A stretch of DNA of 53,866 nucleotides from a virus, in IMG/VR virus record IMGVR_UViG_3300038450_000073, positions 1 through 53,866 of that record. One strand, given 5' to 3'. How positions within the stretch are numbered: position 1 is the first letter of the stretch; every line of letters begins with the position of its first letter. The notes beneath the pieces were generated by a model. The model saw nothing but the letters and a program-made list of their open reading frames with translations, did not search any database and was not told the origin of the DNA. The position numbers and the translations under genes were made by a program. Shown here in pieces: positions 30,157-38,452 of the stretch.

Positions 30157-30527
30157 TGGTCGGACCGACGGATGAGCAGCTGGACGAGATTGAGGCGCGC
30201 CTGGACGCGGCAACGCCGGGGCCGTGGACGTTACGTGTAATCGACGGCTCTAACGTGGTCACGGCTGGCGAGTATCCGATGCGTTCTATCATCGGCCCGA
30301 ATCGTGCCGACCTCGGCTTTATCGCCAATGCACCATCTGACCTGCGCTTACTCCTGGCGGCGGTTCGGAGGGGACGCCGCATTGAGGCCGAGCGCGATAG
30401 GGCGGTTGAACTGCTCATTCACGTGCTGGAGGCTGAGGTGCAGCAGAGATGGTCGGCTAACGTCAGCCTGCACGGGGAGATTCAGAATTACCTACTGGAG
30501 CTGCGCGCCGCCCTCGACGGTGCCTGA
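30156..30527 (+). CDS. Ea22-like small protein B
   Basis: 123 residues; ATG overlaps the upstream stop by one base. 'DEQLDEIEARLDAATPGPWT', then 'GFIANAPSDLRLLLAAVRRG' and a helical C-terminus, a fuller version of the Ea22-like layout. It is paralogous to protein A, likely a tandem duplication. Middle part has lower GC. Function unknown. Confidence 0.6.
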   Translation: MVGPTDEQLDEIEARLDAATPGPWTLRVIDGSNVVTAGEYPMRSIIGPNRADLGFIANAPSDLRLLLAAVRRGRRIEAERDRAVELLIHVLEAEVQQRWSANVSLHGEIQNYLLELRAALDGA

Positions 30528-30529
30528 TC

Positions 30530-30733
30530 GTGGCTGACGAACCGGCAAAAGGCGACCCGGCCGTTGTGGTCGGCGTCGATGAACGCTACGGCGTCATCTT
30601 CGCGGACCCGTCGACCTGGCCCGAGACGGACGACCCCGAGGACATTCGGCGTGCGCTGGCATCGGGTGGCATCGCGCCGACCCTGCGGACCCGGCCATCG
30701 CTGCCGACGGACTACAGCGAGCTGACCCCGTGA
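30530..30733 (+). CDS. Small acidic hypothetical protein
   Basis: 67 residues, GTG start two bases after the preceding stop, ending in a four-base overlap with the small terminase-like gene. Sequence is Asp/Pro-rich ('DPSTWPETDDPEDIRRALAS') and may be partly disordered. No family recognised. Confidence 0.45.
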   Translation: MADEPAKGDPAVVVGVDERYGVIFADPSTWPETDDPEDIRRALASGGIAPTLRTRPSLPTDYSELTP

Positions 30734-31446
30734 CAGACCCCCAGCCCTCGCGACCCGACGACAGCCGCTGGTGCCTCGCCAAGACCAAGGGCGGCCCCGG
30801 CTACTGCCACCGCCCGGCAGGCTGGGGCACGCCGCACCCTGGCATCGGGCGCTGCAAGCTGCACGGCGGGTCCAGCCCGAACGCCATCCGCGGCGCGGAG
30901 AAAGTCCTGGCCCAGCAGCGTGTCGCCAAGGCTGTCGAGGTCGCCAACGCCTTCGGAATCGGCATCACCCCCGGCCACGTCGACCCGTTCGAGGAAATCC
31001 TGATCTCCCTGTGGCGGCGCAAGGTGGCCCTGCGCTACATCGAGGGCGAGGTGGGCAAGCTGCGCGCCGAGGAGGTCGTCTGGGTGAAGGCCGAGCAGGA
31101 CGAGTCGCAGGCCAAGGTCACTGAGGAGGGGACGGGGACCGGCGCCAAGGGTGGCGACACGTCGATGGAGCGGACCACGAACGAGGCGCGCATCAGACGC
31201 CGCGCCGAGGTGAACGCCTGGGTGCGGCTGTGGCAGGAGGTCCAGCGCGACCACGACCGGCTGGCCGTCGAGGCCGTCCGGCTAGGCTTGGCTGAGCGCG
31301 AGGTGCGCGTGACGGAGCTCCTGGGCGGCCAGATGTACGACGTGCTCCAGGCCATCTTCGCCGACCCGGCACTCGCCATGACCCCCGACCAGCTCGAACG
31401 CGTACCCGAGGTCGCCAGCCGCCACCTGGAGCTGGTGCCGGCGTGA
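30730..31446 (+). CDS. Putative small terminase subunit
   Basis: 238 residues, GTGA overlap. The N-terminal 'RWCLAKTKGGPGYCHRPAG', 'GRCKLHGGSSPNAIRGAEK' is the Cys/His 'C.LHGG..PNA..GA' region typical of small terminase-like proteins of actinophages. A long helical body follows ('EEILISLWRRKVALRYIEG'), and the C-terminal part 'LAEREVRVTELLGGQMYDVL' is a further helix. It lies 0.8 kb before the large terminase. The known role is recognition of the packaging site and recruitment of the large subunit. Confidence 0.65.
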   Translation: MTDPQPSRPDDSRWCLAKTKGGPGYCHRPAGWGTPHPGIGRCKLHGGSSPNAIRGAEKVLAQQRVAKAVEVANAFGIGITPGHVDPFEEILISLWRRKVALRYIEGEVGKLRAEEVVWVKAEQDESQAKVTEEGTGTGAKGGDTSMERTTNEARIRRRAEVNAWVRLWQEVQRDHDRLAVEAVRLGLAEREVRVTELLGGQMYDVLQAIFADPALAMTPDQLERVPEVASRHLELVPA

Positions 31447-31658
31447 CCGTGGACGCGGAACCGCTCGTCGACTTCCCTCGGCGCCTGCCCGCCTACCCCA
31501 AGGCACCAGGGCGGCCCCGCGTCGGCATCGTGCACGTGACCAGCGTGTACGCGGACGGGGGCGCGGTGGAGTGGTCCTGCTCCTGCGGGGACGGGGGCGA
31601 GGAGGCGACGCGGGGGGAGGCCATGCGCGCCGCGGCGAGGCACCGGGCGCTGGCGTAG
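31443..31658 (+). CDS. Small zinc-like protein
   Basis: 71 residues, GTGA overlap. 'GAVEWSCSCGDGGEEATRGE' near the C-terminus followed by 'AMRAAARHRALA' gives a CSC..H pattern. Its stop codon lies in the first of three 13-bp-spaced repeats before the ribbon-helix-helix gene. Function unknown. Confidence 0.45.
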   Translation: MTVDAEPLVDFPRRLPAYPKAPGRPRVGIVHVTSVYADGGAVEWSCSCGDGGEEATRGEAMRAAARHRALA

Positions 31659-31688
31659 TATCCCCGCGCAGTATCGCGTGGTAGTATC
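31655..31688 (+). promoter_or_regulatory. Three phased G(T/C)AGTATC repeats with -10 for RHH gene
   Basis: Octamers at 31655-31662, 31668-31675 and 31681-31688, each 13 bp apart. The last contains TAGTAT (31682-31687), 7 nt before ATG 31695, a leaderless -10. Ribbon-helix-helix repressors often bind such short phased direct repeats, so autorepression is likely. Confidence 0.6.
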
Positions 31689-31694
31689 ACGGAC

Positions 31695-32006
31695 ATGGCA
31701 CGCGCGAAGAGCACGAACGTCCTCGTCCGGTTCCCCCCCGAGACGCACGAGGCAGTGAAGGCGGCGGCGGCCCGGCTCAGGTTGTCGTTCAACACTTATG
31801 TCGTCCTCGTGACCGGTGGCGACGCGTCGAGAACGCTTGCTGAGCCGGAGCACCCAGTTGGGGTCGTCGCGGGGGACGCGGGTGCCGTGGCCATTGAGCA
31901 TGTCGCCGAGCAGCGCCGTGCCGTGCTGGGCCAAACGCAGCACGAGCCAGTTCGGCGGGGTCGCTCCTCCAAGAAGGACGCCTACCTCAGAGGGAGGAAG
32001 ACGTGA
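31695..32006 (+). CDS. Ribbon-helix-helix (Arc/CopG-type) DNA-binding protein
   Basis: 103 residues. Residues 3-50 ('STNVLVRFPPETHEAVKAAA', 'LRLSFNTYVVLV') match the ribbon-helix-helix fold: a beta strand with alternating polar residues followed by two helices. These proteins dimerise and insert the strand pair into the major groove. Residues 60-103 are a basic tail of unknown role. The start is fixed by a TAGTAT hexamer 7 nt upstream, and phased repeats overlap that promoter, so it probably regulates itself and perhaps the adjacent packaging genes. Confidence 0.7.
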   Translation: MARAKSTNVLVRFPPETHEAVKAAAARLRLSFNTYVVLVTGGDASRTLAEPEHPVGVVAGDAGAVAIEHVAEQRRAVLGQTQHEPVRRGRSSKKDAYLRGRKT

Positions 32007-32182
32007 GTGAGCAAAGGCCAGAACGCCCGCGCGATCACCTCGACGATGTGTTCGACCGTTACGCGGAAGTCATGCAGTGCGAATACTGCGGTAAGGTCGC
32101 GCCGTGCCGCCCCGACCCCTACGGCCAGCGGCCCGCGTGCAAGACGGACTGGGACGGCATCGTCGGCGGGTTCGACGAATAG
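32003..32182 (+). CDS. Small zinc-ribbon protein
   Basis: 59 residues from GTG 32003 (GTGA overlap), RBS GGGAGGAAG. 'MQCEYCGKVAPCR' and 'PACKTDW' give four Cys in zinc-ribbon spacing. The N-terminus is charged ('RPRDHLDDVFDRYAEV'). Its stop abuts palindrome site 8. The overlapping frame at 32007-32195 has no such features and is a shadow. Function unknown. Confidence 0.55.
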   Translation: MSEQRPERPRDHLDDVFDRYAEVMQCEYCGKVAPCRPDPYGQRPACKTDWDGIVGGFDE

Positions 32183-32196
32183 TCTAGACGTCTAGG
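32183..32196. promoter_or_regulatory. Palindrome site 8 (operator-like)
   Basis: TCTAGACGTCTAGG, one mismatch at the first base, followed by CAATC. It begins at the base after the zinc-ribbon stop and lies 63 nt upstream of the terminase -10. Confidence 0.7.
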
Positions 32197-32258
32197 CAAT
32201 CGCGACCGTCCGTGACTCGCGCCTCCCCGCGTCCTAGCCTTGTCCCCGTGGCCGGGCG

Positions 32259-32264
32259 TAGGGT
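32259..32264 (+). promoter_or_regulatory. Candidate -10 (TAGGGT) for terminase operon
   Basis: TAGGGT is followed by 6 nt and GTG 32271. No RBS is visible at that distance, so a leaderless transcript is likely. Confidence 0.4.
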
Positions 32265-32270
32265 GACGCG

Positions 32271-34058
32271 GTGACCCTCGTCGACGACCGCCAGGTGTTC
32301 CTAGCCGCGGCGCGCGCCTTTCGCCCGCGTACGGCCGAGCAGGTCCCCTACTGGTCGGACCCGGTGGGCTGGGCGCGGGACTGCATCCGCTGGCCGCGGG
32401 GGCAGGGGCTCCGCGAGTCGCAGGCGCGGTTCATGGCCAACCTCATCGAGCACAAGCGCGAGGCGGTCCGCGGCCCGCACGGCCTTGGCAAGACGACCGC
32501 CGCCTCGCTGCTGGTGCTGTGGTTCGCCCTAACTAGAGAGGCCGCGGGCGTCAACTGGAAGATCGGCACGACCGCCTCGGCGTGGCAGCAGCTCACGCAC
32601 TATCTCTGGCCTGAGATTCACGAATGGGCCGAGCTGGTCGACTGGGCCAAGGTCGGCCGTAAGCCGTTCAACGACCGGCGCGAGCTGCTGAAGTGGGAAC
32701 TCAACCTGCGTCATGGTCGGGCCTGGGCGATGGCGTCGGACCGGCCCGCGGCGATGGAGGGAGCGCACGCCGACCACCTGCTCATCATCTTTGACGAGGC
32801 GAAGGAAATCCCGAGCGCGACGTGGGACGCCATCGAGGGCGCCTTCTCGACTGCTGGCGAGGGTGGCACCGAGGCGTTCGCCCTGGCCATCTCGACACCC
32901 GCCGAGCCATTGGGACGGTTCTACGAAATCCACGCCCGAGCGTTCGGGACCGAGGACTGGCACACGACGCACGTCCGGCTGAAGGACGCGATCAACGACG
33001 GGAGTGTCACCGACGAGTGGGTAGAGCAGCACAAACGCCTCTGGGGCGAGAAGTCCGCCATCTACCAGAACCGGGTGCTGGGCGAGTTCGCCTCGTCCGC
33101 GACCGATGGCGTCATCCCGCTCACCTGGCTGACGGCGGCCAACGACCGCTGGCGCGCCATGTTCGGCGACGAGCACGACCCGGGCAAGGAGCGCGACCCG
33201 ACCGATGGGACGTGGCGCATCCTCGCCGACGACGCCCCGGTCGACCGGCTAGGCGTGGACATCGCCGAGGGCGGAGGCGACAACTCGACCATCGCTTTCC
33301 GGGTCGGCAACGTCATTACCGAGATCAAGCGCTACCCGTTCGTCGATAACCCGGTCGACCTGGCCACGATCGTCATGGAGGAACAGAAGGCCCACCAGCT
33401 GCCCGAACCGACCGCGACCGGCCAGCGCTATCCGAAGGCCATCGTCGACTCCCAGCCGTCTGGCGTGTTCCATTTCATGCGGAAGGCCCACCGTCCGGTC
33501 GAGGGGTTCGTCGCTGCTGAGGGCACGAAGATGAAGGACCTGTCCGGCGAGTTCGGCTTCCTGAACAAGCGGGCGCTGGCCTGGTGGAACCTTCGCGAGA
33601 TGTTGGACCCGTCTTGGACGGGCGAGCCCGTCGCCTTGCCGCCCGACGACAAGCTGACCGGCGACCTGCTGGCGCCGCGCTACCGTGAAATCACAGGCGG
33701 CCGGATTCAGGTCGAGATGAAGAAGGAAATCCGGAAACGGATCGGGCGTTCGACCGACGACGGCGACGCCGTGGTCATGGTCATGCTGGACCGGAACGCC
33801 GGATCGGGGTTCGCGTCGTACATGCTCGCGGAGGTTCGTAAGCGCGACGAGGAGGTGGGGCAGATGGCCGACGAGGGCAGGCCCTTGTCCAAGGGCGAGC
33901 TGGCAATCGACCGGGAGCGGGCGCGGCTCGCGCGGTTAGCCGCGCGCCCGACGCGCGTCCCGCGCCACGACCACCTCTACGTGCGCCAGCCGGACGGGGC
34001 GATACGGTGCAACGTGTGCCAGCAAGTGCCGCCGTGGCAGCCGCCGGACAAAGCCTAG
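32271..34058 (+). CDS. terL: Terminase large subunit
   Basis: 595 residues. The ATPase carries a Walker A 'GPHGLGKTT' (68-76) and a Walker B 'LLIIFDEAKE' (Asp175, Glu176). The nuclease domain has the RNase H-like acidic residues in 'RLGVDIAEGGGDNS' (Asp330) and 'AIVDSQPSG' (Asp393). This is the packaging motor that cuts concatemers and pumps DNA through the portal. A C-terminal extension holds 'RHDHLYVRQPDGAIRCNVC', a Cys/His segment that may bind zinc. The stop codon is supplied by palindrome site 9. Start set by TAGGGT 6 nt upstream. Confidence 0.9.
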   Translation: MTLVDDRQVFLAAARAFRPRTAEQVPYWSDPVGWARDCIRWPRGQGLRESQARFMANLIEHKREAVRGPHGLGKTTAASLLVLWFALTREAAGVNWKIGTTASAWQQLTHYLWPEIHEWAELVDWAKVGRKPFNDRRELLKWELNLRHGRAWAMASDRPAAMEGAHADHLLIIFDEAKEIPSATWDAIEGAFSTAGEGGTEAFALAISTPAEPLGRFYEIHARAFGTEDWHTTHVRLKDAINDGSVTDEWVEQHKRLWGEKSAIYQNRVLGEFASSATDGVIPLTWLTAANDRWRAMFGDEHDPGKERDPTDGTWRILADDAPVDRLGVDIAEGGGDNSTIAFRVGNVITEIKRYPFVDNPVDLATIVMEEQKAHQLPEPTATGQRYPKAIVDSQPSGVFHFMRKAHRPVEGFVAAEGTKMKDLSGEFGFLNKRALAWWNLREMLDPSWTGEPVALPPDDKLTGDLLAPRYREITGGRIQVEMKKEIRKRIGRSTDDGDAVVMVMLDRNAGSGFASYMLAEVRKRDEEVGQMADEGRPLSKGELAIDRERARLARLAARPTRVPRHDHLYVRQPDGAIRCNVCQQVPPWQPPDKA

Positions 34059-34067
34059 ACGTCTAGG
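34054..34067. promoter_or_regulatory. Palindrome site 9 (operator-like)
   Basis: Perfect CCTAGACGTCTAGG that contains the terL stop codon (TAG, 34056-34058). The next RBS begins about 10 nt downstream. Confidence 0.75.
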
Positions 34068-34088
34068 GTGTTCAGACAGGAGGCAGGG

Positions 34089-34307
34089 GTGCTCCACCTT
34101 GCACCGTTGAAAGAGGACGACGAGCCGCTGTGTGGGGCGATTGCTCCCGATACGCCCGAGGTTATCTTCTGCCAACGCGCCGAAGGTCACGACGGGTGGC
34201 ACACGGCCGCGGTGCGCCCAGCCAAGGCAGACGGCACCGAGCCGATGCTGGTCGATGAGGACGACGAGGTCGTGCCGCTGACTGTTTATGAAACGTGGCC
34301 CCAGTGA
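34089..34307 (+). CDS. Small hypothetical protein
   Basis: 72 residues from GTG 34089, chosen because ACAGGAGGCAGG ends just upstream; GTG 34068 is in frame but overlaps the palindrome. 'PLCGAIAPDTPEVIFCQRAE' followed by 'GHDGWHTAA' gives a C..C.H.H pattern often seen in small phage zinc proteins. Acidic C-terminus. Function unknown. Confidence 0.5.
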   Translation: MLHLAPLKEDDEPLCGAIAPDTPEVIFCQRAEGHDGWHTAAVRPAKADGTEPMLVDEDDEVVPLTVYETWPQ

Positions 34308-34561
34308 TGAGACAGCTCCGCGCTCGGTGGATCGACTTCCGCAACGGCATCGACAGCGGCTACCCGTTGTGCTGTGTGCTGCGCTTCGCGTTGTGCCGCT
34401 ACGCGAACCAGGGCGCGCGCCGGGGTGGCGAGCATGAGTGGGTGGCCTGTGGCATCTTCCACCGCAAGACACACGACTGGGATTGGGACGGCTACCTCGG
34501 CCCCGGCTGGCGCGCCGAGCGCTACGACCCGAGCAAGGCCCGTCGTCTCTGGCGCACCTGA
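34307..34561 (+). CDS. Small Cys/Trp-rich protein
   Basis: 84 residues; ATG overlaps the preceding stop by one base. 'IDSGYPLCCVLRFALCRY' and 'HEWVACGIFHRKTHDWDWDG' recall a recurrent phage protein with the 'G.P.CCV..F' signature, of unknown function. No membrane segment. Ends 30 nt before the TACACT promoter-like element. Confidence 0.5.
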   Translation: MRQLRARWIDFRNGIDSGYPLCCVLRFALCRYANQGARRGGEHEWVACGIFHRKTHDWDWDGYLGPGWRAERYDPSKARRLWRT

Positions 34562-34587
34562 CAATCACCGCTGCGCTCCAGCCGCGG

Positions 34588-34598
34588 TCCTACACTGA
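34588..34598 (+). promoter_or_regulatory. TCCTACACTGA promoter-like element, third copy
   Basis: TACACT at 34591-34596 with the same extended context as at 1388 and 12238. Here a 30-nt leader with RBS GAAGGAGG precedes the TTG start at 34627, so this promoter would drive the portal operon. Confidence 0.45.
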
Positions 34599-34626
34599 GG
34601 GGCAGCTAGTCACCGAAGGAGGCGCG

Positions 34627-34863
34627 TTGCCCGGATTCTCGACTCGCTTTCAGAGTGGCTTCGTGCAGCTGGTCGGCCTCGGCGTCGCCGATGCCGCGAC
34701 CTGGCGCTTCGCCGGGCCGAACGCCGGGCTGCTCGTCGCCGCGGCCGTGCTCGTGCTCATCGGCTTCGCGATGGACGGGGGTGAGATAGACGCGGTCGGG
34801 GCCGTGGGGAAGCTGCTCGCGCGGCTGGGCGGGCTGTTGAGCCGCCACGAGGCGTCTGAGTGA
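34627..34863 (+). CDS. Small membrane protein before portal gene
   Basis: 78 residues from TTG 34627, RBS GAAGGAGGC. Residues about 31-50 ('AGLLVAAAVLVLIGFAMDG') form one membrane helix; the remainder is amphipathic. Overlaps the portal fusion gene by four bases. It might anchor head assembly at the membrane or be unrelated; no family recognised. Confidence 0.5.
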   Translation: MPGFSTRFQSGFVQLVGLGVADAATWRFAGPNAGLLVAAAVLVLIGFAMDGGEIDAVGAVGKLLARLGGLLSRHEASE

Positions 34864-37800
34864 GCCTCGTCCGCGACGCCGTCAGGGGCACCCGCTACCG
34901 CCCATCGGCCGGTGAGAAGGTCGTCCAGGCCAAAGCCGTGAAGGACGCGGCGCGCACCGCGGCCTCGGCCATCGTGGCGACGCACACGGCCGACGACATC
35001 GCCTCAGGCCGGGTCAACCTCGCCGCCGTCGCCGCCGCGGCCTCGGGCGCCTACGCGCCGCGCACGACGCTCACACCCGCGGACATCGAACTGGCGCTCA
35101 TCGAGCAGGGCATCTCCTTCCAGCCCCCGCTCGGCCCGGGGACGCCCATCCGGCCGTTCCACGGCTACAACGAGCCCCCGCGGCTGGCTGATTACATCCC
35201 CGGCTCGAACATCGCCGTCGAGACGAGGTCCGGGCGCATCCCGTTCCGCACGCTGACGCAGATCGTCGAGGGCTACGACATGGCCCAAATCTGCATCAGC
35301 CACATCATCGCCGACCTGTGCTCGATGCCGCTCTTGTTCCGTGCTATCGACGGCTACGAGGGCGACGTGTCGAAGGAAATCGCCCAGGCCAAGCAGTTCT
35401 GGAAGAAGCCGGACGGGAAGCACCCCTGGCGCGTCTTCCTAACCAAGCTGCTCTACCAGCAGCTCGCCTATGACTGCGGGATGCTCTATAAGGTCCGCGA
35501 CAAGGGCGGGAAGCTGAAGGCGGTCCAGGTGCCGGACGGCCGGATGTGGGCACCGATCATCGACTACTGGGGCGAGCGCCCCGACGCACCCGCGCCGGCC
35601 TTCGCCCAGTTCGTCGAGGGCCTGCCGTGGGGCTGGACCGACGAGACGCTGGTCATCTACGAGCCGTACACGTCGCGCCCCGACGACCCTCGCTATGGCC
35701 TGGCGCCCATCGAGTGCATCCTGCTTAACGCCAATACCGACGTGCGGTTCCAGTGGCACTTCCTCAACATGTTCACGGGCGGCCAGGTGCCGGAGGGATT
35801 CGCCGAGGCACCGCCCGAGCAGTCCGACCCCGACCAGCTCAGCCTGTGGCAGGAGCTATGGGATGACTGGATGTACGGCGACCAGTCGAAGCGCTGGGGC
35901 GTTCGCTGGCTACCATTTGGGGCCAAGTTCACGAGCTACAAGCCGACGACGTTCGATGCCAAGTTCCCCGAGCACCTGATGCGGAAGACGGTGGCAGCGT
36001 TCCACCGGACGCCGCAGGACCTCGGTATCCTTGATGACGTCAACCGCGCGACCTCGGAGACGCAGGTAGACGAGCAGTTCCGCATCTCGACACGGCCCCG
36101 GACCGGGTTCATCGAGGACGTCTTCCTCGACCCGATCACCCAGGACGAGCTGGGCCTGCCGATCCACTGCTATTTCGACCTCGGCCAGGAAAAAGAGGAC
36201 CGGGTCATGGTCATGCAGGAGCAGGTCGGCTACATCAAGGCGGGCGTCATCTCCCCCGACGACGTGCGCGAGCGCATCTTGGGCCTGTCGGTCGACCCGG
36301 AGAACCGCATCCCCCGCTTCTACGACGCGGGCGGGCGGCTGGGCGCGACGCCGCTCGGTTACATCGAGGCCGTCTCCAAGTGGTTCAGCGACTGGGATCC
36401 GACGACGGGCGCGCCCATCCTCGCCCAGGTGGAGCCGCGCGAGTTCATCGTCCCCGGCGAGCTCGCCGCCGCGCCCGCCGCGACTGGGGGTGCCACGCCT
36501 GCGCTCGGTCTGCCACCTGGTCAACCGCCCGGACAATCTGGTGGACAAAATCCGCCTCGAAATCCCCTGAAACCGCCTCCGACCAGCCCCGCGGCCACGC
36601 CTGCGCCGGGCCAGGAACCGGCCCACGACGAGACCAACGTCGCGCCCCCGGCAGGCTTCACCGCGCCGCCCAAGACCGCGCCCGCGGCCAAGTCGGTCGT
36701 CGACGTCGGCGGGCTGGTCGTGAAGGCGATGGACACTGGCCGCGTGCTCATGATTCAGCGCGCCTTCACGCCCGACGACCCCGCGGCCGGCACGTTCGAG
36801 TTCCCGGGTGGTCACATGGAGGGCGACGAGACGCCGCTGCAGGCCGCGGTCCGGGAGTGGCAGGAGGAGGTCGGCGAGCCGCTGCCCGACGGCTACTTCG
36901 ACGGCTCGTGGACCAGCCCGAACGGCATCTACCGCGGGTTCGTCTACGTCATCGCCTCGGAAGCCATGCTGCACCTCAACCCGGACCCGGAGAACCGCGG
37001 CGTGCTCAACCCGGACGACCCGGACCAGGACAACATCGAGGTGGTCTGCTGGCTGGAGCCCGCGGACATCCCGGCGATGCCGAACCTGCGCGAGGAGTGC
37101 CACACCTGCGACTGGGTGGTCATCTCCCAGGCCGGGACGGTTGCCAAGTGCGAGACCGAGGGCATCACCGCGGAGACGGGCCTCACGGGCGTCGACCTCA
37201 CCGGTTTCGACGACGAGGACGATGACGACGCGGAGGAGCAGCTGCAGAAGGTGCTCGGCCAGTGGCAGTCGAACGCGCTCCTGGCGGTGCGCCGCGGGCG
37301 TAAGCCGCGCTACTTCCACGACGAGGTGATCCCGGTCGAGGTCGGCCACCGCATCTACAAGGCGCTCGCCAAGGCGAAGACCAAGGAGCAGGTGCGCGCG
37401 GTCTTCAAGGCGGCCAAAGCCGACCCAAAAGGTTCACGGTGGCCGGGCTCGGGCCTCCGCCACCGAATCCCCCAGGCGTACGCGCCGAAGATCGCCGAGG
37501 CGCTGCGGGCGGGGACGAAGGGGATCGACGCCGCGGTGGCCTCTATGGTGACGAGGGCTACCAAGGCTTCACCCCCTACACCCCCGACGAGCGGGCCCAG
37601 CGAGGCGCGGGCCGCGGTCGAGGCGAACGTCTCGATTGACGCCGACCGCACGGGCGCGGTCTTCGCCCAGATGTACGCCGACGCCTACGGGGGCGGGGTC
37701 AAGGCCGCACGCGCCGCGCTGGGCGTGGACGCGCGCGCCCCGTCGTGGCTCTCCGGCGACATGCTGACGACCGTCTCGCGTGACTGGGAGGCGTGGACGC

Positions 37801-38252
37801 CGGGCTGGTCCGACGCGGCGCTGCAGGACGCCGGGGGCGGGCTGGCGACGCTCCTCGACGCGCGGGGCATCACCATCCAGGGCATCACCTCATCGGCGAT
37901 GGACCGCATCGGCACCGCGCTCGCCGACGGCATCGCCGCGGGCGACGCGCCCGCCACCATCGCCCAGGCCATGTCGGACGTCATCGCCGACCCGCAGCGG
38001 GCGTTCACCATCGCGGATACTGAGTGCGCCCGGTCATTTACAGCGGCGAGCATCGACACCTACACCGAGAATGGCGTGGCCGAGGTGGACCTGCTCACGT
38101 TCGACCCCTGCGAGGAGTGCGAGGAGATCGAGGACTCGAACCCCTACCCGATTGACGACGCGCCTGACGTGCCGATCCATCCCAACTGCCGCTGCGCGCT
38201 TGCCCCGGCGAACATCCCCGGCGCGCCATCGACCGAGGAGGGCGGCGAATGA
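34860..38252 (+). CDS. Portal protein fused to a Nudix hydrolase and a MuF-type head protein
   Basis: 1130 residues, GTGA overlap. Residues about 80-560 form a portal protein ('FRTLTQIVEGYDMAQICISH', 'YGLAPIECILLNANTD', 'KTVAAFHRTPQDLGIL'). A Pro/Gln-rich linker (about 555-620) leads to a Nudix domain with an intact box G651-x5-E657-x7-R665-E666-x2-E669-E670-x-G672. Another linker follows, then a C-terminal MuF/SPP1-gp7-like domain with 'TIADTECARSFTAASIDTY', 'DPCEECEEIED' and 'HPNCRC'. No stop or frameshift separates them. Portal rings thus may carry 12 Nudix units, unless the chain is cleaved. Confidence 0.8.
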   Translation: MSLVRDAVRGTRYRPSAGEKVVQAKAVKDAARTAASAIVATHTADDIASGRVNLAAVAAAASGAYAPRTTLTPADIELALIEQGISFQPPLGPGTPIRPFHGYNEPPRLADYIPGSNIAVETRSGRIPFRTLTQIVEGYDMAQICISHIIADLCSMPLLFRAIDGYEGDVSKEIAQAKQFWKKPDGKHPWRVFLTKLLYQQLAYDCGMLYKVRDKGGKLKAVQVPDGRMWAPIIDYWGERPDAPAPAFAQFVEGLPWGWTDETLVIYEPYTSRPDDPRYGLAPIECILLNANTDVRFQWHFLNMFTGGQVPEGFAEAPPEQSDPDQLSLWQELWDDWMYGDQSKRWGVRWLPFGAKFTSYKPTTFDAKFPEHLMRKTVAAFHRTPQDLGILDDVNRATSETQVDEQFRISTRPRTGFIEDVFLDPITQDELGLPIHCYFDLGQEKEDRVMVMQEQVGYIKAGVISPDDVRERILGLSVDPENRIPRFYDAGGRLGATPLGYIEAVSKWFSDWDPTTGAPILAQVEPREFIVPGELAAAPAATGGATPALGLPPGQPPGQSGGQNPPRNPLKPPPTSPAATPAPGQEPAHDETNVAPPAGFTAPPKTAPAAKSVVDVGGLVVKAMDTGRVLMIQRAFTPDDPAAGTFEFPGGHMEGDETPLQAAVREWQEEVGEPLPDGYFDGSWTSPNGIYRGFVYVIASEAMLHLNPDPENRGVLNPDDPDQDNIEVVCWLEPADIPAMPNLREECHTCDWVVISQAGTVAKCETEGITAETGLTGVDLTGFDDEDDDDAEEQLQKVLGQWQSNALLAVRRGRKPRYFHDEVIPVEVGHRIYKALAKAKTKEQVRAVFKAAKADPKGSRWPGSGLRHRIPQAYAPKIAEALRAGTKGIDAAVASMVTRATKASPPTPPTSGPSEARAAVEANVSIDADRTGAVFAQMYADAYGGGVKAARAALGVDARAPSWLSGDMLTTVSRDWEAWTPGWSDAALQDAGGGLATLLDARGITIQGITSSAMDRIGTALADGIAAGDAPATIAQAMSDVIADPQRAFTIADTECARSFTAASIDTYTENGVAEVDLLTFDPCEECEEIEDSNPYPIDDAPDVPIHPNCRCALAPANIPGAPSTEEGGE

Positions 38253-38452
38253 GCCGCGCCTCGCGTCGCACGCCCCCCGTCGAGCACCGCGGGCGCGTCA
38301 CCGTCCGCGCCATCCCGCAGGCGTCGGGCGCGCCGTCGGCCACGGCCGCGATGCGCGCCAAGGCGGAGCAGGCACGCAGGCGCGGTATCCGCGACTTGCT
38401 GGCGCGGTCGCGTAACCTGGCGGAGACAGGAAGGGGTGAGGCGGATGCCTGA
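38249..38452 (+). CDS. Small basic protein after portal fusion
   Basis: 67 residues, ATGA overlap. Basic N-terminus ('RASRRTPPVEHRGRVTVR') and a charged helix at the C-terminus ('RAKAEQARRRGIRDLLARSR'). May be a minor head component or unstructured; no family recognised. Overlaps the next start by eight bases. Confidence 0.45.
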   Translation: MSRASRRTPPVEHRGRVTVRAIPQASGAPSATAAMRAKAEQARRRGIRDLLARSRNLAETGRGEADA

